The notes beneath the pieces were generated by a model that made no database searches, had not been told where the DNA came from, and saw nothing but the letters and a program-made list of their open reading frames with translations. Made by a program: the position numbers and the translations under genes. DNA of 16,576 nt from an uncultured Eubacterium sp. (GTDB taxonomy: Bacteria; Bacillota; Clostridia; Lachnospirales; Lachnospiraceae): assembly GCA_910579145.1 (NCBI GenBank), contig CAJTTQ010000015.1, positions 1 to 16,576 on the forward strand, given 5' to 3'. Of this stretch, positions 14,565 to 16,576 are shown in pieces. How positions within the stretch are numbered: the first letter of the stretch is position 1; each line of letters begins with the position of its first letter.

Positions 14565-15827
14565 GTGGTTATTGAAGTGGAAGGCGGCAGCAGGGCTGCC
14601 GGCGAACTGACCATACAGGGAGCAAAAAACGCTGTTCTTCCGATGATAGCGGCGACGGTACTTTGCAGAGAAAGCGTTGTTTTGGAAGGATGTCCCAAAA
14701 TACGTGACGTCGATGCCATGACGTCGATCCTAAAAGAGATCGGGGCTAAAGTGACATGGGACGACGGCCGGCTGGTCATACATACCGCTGAAGCGGATGG
14801 GTGCGAGATCAGCGGGAAAGCGGCGGGAGAGGTCCGAGCTTCTGTCCTGTTTCTCGGAAGCATGCTTGGCCGCAACCAGGAGGCGGGGATCTGCCTGCCG
14901 GGGGGATGCTCGATCGGGGCCAGGCCGGTGGATTACCATGTGGCAGCGTTTGAGAAACTCGGTGCGTCCGTGGTGCAGAAAAATGGAAAAATCTGCTGCG
15001 CTGTAAAGCGGGACGGGGAAGAGGTCGTGGAACTGCCGTATCCGAGTGTGGGCGCGACGGAAAATGTCATATTGTTTTCCGTGCTCCGAAACGGCCGTAC
15101 TGAGCTGCGCAATGCGGCAAAGGAGCCGGAGATCGTGGAATTGTGCTGCTTTTTGAGAAGCATGGGGGCCCGTCTGTCCGGCGAGGGGACTAACCGGATA
15201 CTGATCTGCGGCGTAAAACAGCTTCATGGCACGACATACCGGTTAAAATCCGACCGCATCGTGTTTCTCACATATGCCGCGATGGCGGCGGCAACCGGCG
15301 GAGAGGCCGTGTTTCATGTGTATGGCGATACGTTCCGGCGGGAGAGGGGATATCTGGAACAGGCGGGGTGTCTCGTGGAATACATACGGGAGGAGGATTG
15401 TTTCCAGACGTGCCGGATCGGGGTTTCAGGTAAAAATGGGATCCGTGCCGTCCCGTATATCCGAACGGGCCCGTACCCGGAGTTCCCGACGGACGCGCAG
15501 TCTTTGTTTTTGGCGCTCTTATCGAAATCATATGGCGAGAGTATAATAGAAGAAAGTGTTTTTGAAAACCGGTTTTTAGTTGCTTCCCAGCTCCGCAAGA
15601 TGGGGGCTGATATCGAAGTGGCGGAACAGCGCGCCTGTGTCCGCGGGGTTTCGCGGCTGCACGGTGAGACGGTATGCGCGACAGATCTGCGGAGCGGAGC
15701 TGCGCTTTTGGTGGCAGCAGCGTCAGCGGAGGGAACGACCCGTATCCTGGATTCCGATCTGATCCTGCGCGGATATGAGAGGCCGGTGGAGAAAATGAAT
15801 GAACTTGGCATCCATGCCAAGATGTGA
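14565..15827 (+). CDS. murA: UDP-N-acetylglucosamine 1-carboxyvinyltransferase MurA (divergent)
   Basis: MurA carries out the first committed peptidoglycan step, moving enolpyruvate from PEP to UDP-GlcNAc in the cytoplasm; it is the fosfomycin target. The 420 residues are full length. QGAKNAVLP (18-26) holds the conserved Lys/Asn pair (K21, N22). R91 and R120 are present, the active-site cysteine is C115 in LPGGCSIGARPVD, FPTD ends at D310, and LRGYER (401-406) is conserved. The usual DRIExGT motif reads DRIVFLT here (230-236), so the protein is more divergent than a typical housekeeping MurA. The start is GTG with GGGGGA at 14554-14559. MurA is not usually placed between ftsW and ftsQ in model species. 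It may be one of two paralogues in the genome. Confidence 0.93.
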   Translation: MVIEVEGGSRAAGELTIQGAKNAVLPMIAATVLCRESVVLEGCPKIRDVDAMTSILKEIGAKVTWDDGRLVIHTAEADGCEISGKAAGEVRASVLFLGSMLGRNQEAGICLPGGCSIGARPVDYHVAAFEKLGASVVQKNGKICCAVKRDGEEVVELPYPSVGATENVILFSVLRNGRTELRNAAKEPEIVELCCFLRSMGARLSGEGTNRILICGVKQLHGTTYRLKSDRIVFLTYAAMAAATGGEAVFHVYGDTFRRERGYLEQAGCLVEYIREEDCFQTCRIGVSGKNGIRAVPYIRTGPYPEFPTDAQSLFLALLSKSYGESIIEESVFENRFLVASQLRKMGADIEVAEQRACVRGVSRLHGETVCATDLRSGAALLVAAASAEGTTRILDSDLILRGYERPVEKMNELGIHAKM

Positions 15828-15891
15828 AAGGTGCGGCCCTTAAAGGTAAGATGGCGGCTGTACCTGTGATACATGCGGAAAGGAAGGTCAG

Positions 15892-16576
15892 ATGATGAAA
15901 AATGTTCCTTGGCGGATCGTGGTCCCGGCCGGAGTTATTTGTTTACTTGTACTCTGCCTGTTTTTGTTCCGGGTCACGTCCGTTACGGTGGAGGGAAATA
16001 CGTTTTATCCTGAAGACGTGGTGGCTTCCGACGTGTGCGGTTCCTTTTTTGATAAAAATACGATCAGTTCCTTTATCAAAAATCATCTCGGATTTATGGA
16101 GGTGCCGCCTTATGTAAGGGAATGCGAGATCACGTATCCGGGCATACATGAGGTTCACGTTAAGCTCTATGAAAAGAAGATCATAGCGGGTGTTGCTTAT
16201 ATGAACCAGTATATCTATTTTGATAAAGACGGGATGGTATTGAAAAGTACAAATGAGGAAATGGCGGATATACCGTTATTTCAGACGAAAAAAATGACGA
16301 CGTTCACCCTCTACGAAAAGATCGAGATGGAGGACGAAGGTCTTTTGGGACAGATCCTGAATCTTGCCAATTTATTCCAGCACTATGAGGTCGTTTGGGA
16401 CAAGGTTGTGTTTAATGAGGCGAATGCCGCCTATCTGTATGCCGGGGACATCAAGGTCAATTTGGGGAAGAAAGAGAGCTATGATGAACAGGTTTCGGCA
16501 CTTTCCAGCGTTCTTGATACGGCGCGGGAACAGAATTTTTCGGGCGAGATCGATATGACCAATTATCGGGTTAAAG
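15892..16576 (+). CDS. ftsQ: FtsQ/DivIB cell-division protein, 3' end outside the window
   Basis: This is a bitopic divisome protein that joins FtsL and DivIC and regulates septal synthesis. At least 228 codons are open to the window edge without a stop. A very short cytoplasmic tail (1-8) precedes a membrane segment (about 9-28), and the POTRA domain begins at VTSVTVEGNTFYPEDVV (29-45). A beta domain follows, with ITYPGIHEVHVKLYEKKIIAGV (about 94-115; shown in family members as the P-x-x-(I/V)-x-(I/V) core) and YIYFDKDGMVL (120-130). AAGGAAGG at 15880-15887 is the ribosome-binding site. ATG at 15892 and 15895 are both possible, the second having the better spacing. The 64-base gap after murA holds no other gene. 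Confidence 0.88.
   Translation, partial: MMKNVPWRIVVPAGVICLLVLCLFLFRVTSVTVEGNTFYPEDVVASDVCGSFFDKNTISSFIKNHLGFMEVPPYVRECEITYPGIHEVHVKLYEKKIIAGVAYMNQYIYFDKDGMVLKSTNEEMADIPLFQTKKMTTFTLYEKIEMEDEGLLGQILNLANLFQHYEVVWDKVVFNEANAAYLYAGDIKVNLGKKESYDEQVSALSSVLDTAREQNFSGEIDMTNYRVK

Larger units (their letters stand above)
14265..14591 (+). repeat. Three tandem 109-bp copies of the ftsW-murA junction
   Basis: Copies lie at 14265-14373, 14374-14482 and 14483-14591. Each unit consists of the last 20 bases of ftsW including its stop, a 62-base spacer, and the first 27 bases of murA. Copies 2 and 3 are identical over all 109 bases. Copy 1 matches them except for six mismatches within 14291-14301. Only copy 1 is joined to the real ftsW and only copy 3 to the real murA. 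The simplest history is a tandem duplication of a junction that originally had a 62-base gap, followed by a second expansion. Each copy carries the murA GGGGGA ribosome-binding site and GTG start. Confidence 0.97.

Noticed and set aside
14265..14591. CRISPR-like or VNTR protein repeat
   Set aside because: The units are contiguous without spacers, are 109 bp long and consist of known gene ends plus their gap, so this is a junction duplication. The length is not a multiple of three, so no repeat protein results.
1..16576. tRNA, rRNA, CRISPR arrays, toxin-antitoxin or phage-defence genes
   Set aside because: I looked on both strands and saw no sequence that supports any of these. The non-element part is standard translation and cell-wall gene content.

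Overview
The window looks like a Lachnospiraceae-type member of the Clostridia (Bacillota). The evidence is a Gram-positive division and cell-wall (dcw) cluster that opens with mraZ and rsmH, tandem class B penicillin-binding proteins, purine-rich Shine-Dalgarno sites, and a Tn916-type conjugative element beside it. This assignment is inferred from protein style and gene order, not from a database search.

Positions 1 to about 2095 are the end of an integrative conjugative element. They hold a small HTH_16-type protein, a 380-base stretch with no convincing gene, an excisionase and a tyrosine integrase, followed by two direct 12-bp repeats that look like integrase arm sites. This part is visibly richer in A and T than the rest. 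The outer end lies in the gap before ychF; the other end is outside the window, so the attachment core cannot be fixed.

Positions 2096-4860 are a chromosomal block: ychF (ribosome-associated ATPase), lgt (lipoprotein maturation) and tcdA (tRNA ct6A formation). lgt and tcdA overlap by four bases. A strong intrinsic terminator closes the block.

Positions 5002-16576 are the dcw cluster, all on the plus strand: mraZ, rsmH, an ftsL-like gene, two class B PBPs, mraY, murD, ftsW, murA and the start of ftsQ/divIB, which runs off the window. A good promoter precedes mraZ, with five GTGGA boxes (four at an exact 10-bp period) that look like MraZ operator sites. The genes cover lipid I formation (MraY), UDP-MurNAc peptide synthesis (MurA, MurD), septal glycan polymerisation and cross-linking (FtsW with the PBPs), and divisome assembly (FtsL, FtsQ). 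murE, murF and murG are not present here.

The most unusual feature is at the ftsW-murA junction. A 109-bp unit containing the last 20 bases of ftsW, the 62-bp spacer and the first 27 bases of murA occurs three times in tandem (14265-14591). This leaves two extra copies of the murA ribosome-binding site and GTG start ahead of the real gene. Each extra start opens an identical 28-codon chimeric reading frame. Copies 2 and 3 are identical, and copy 1 differs only in one 11-base patch.
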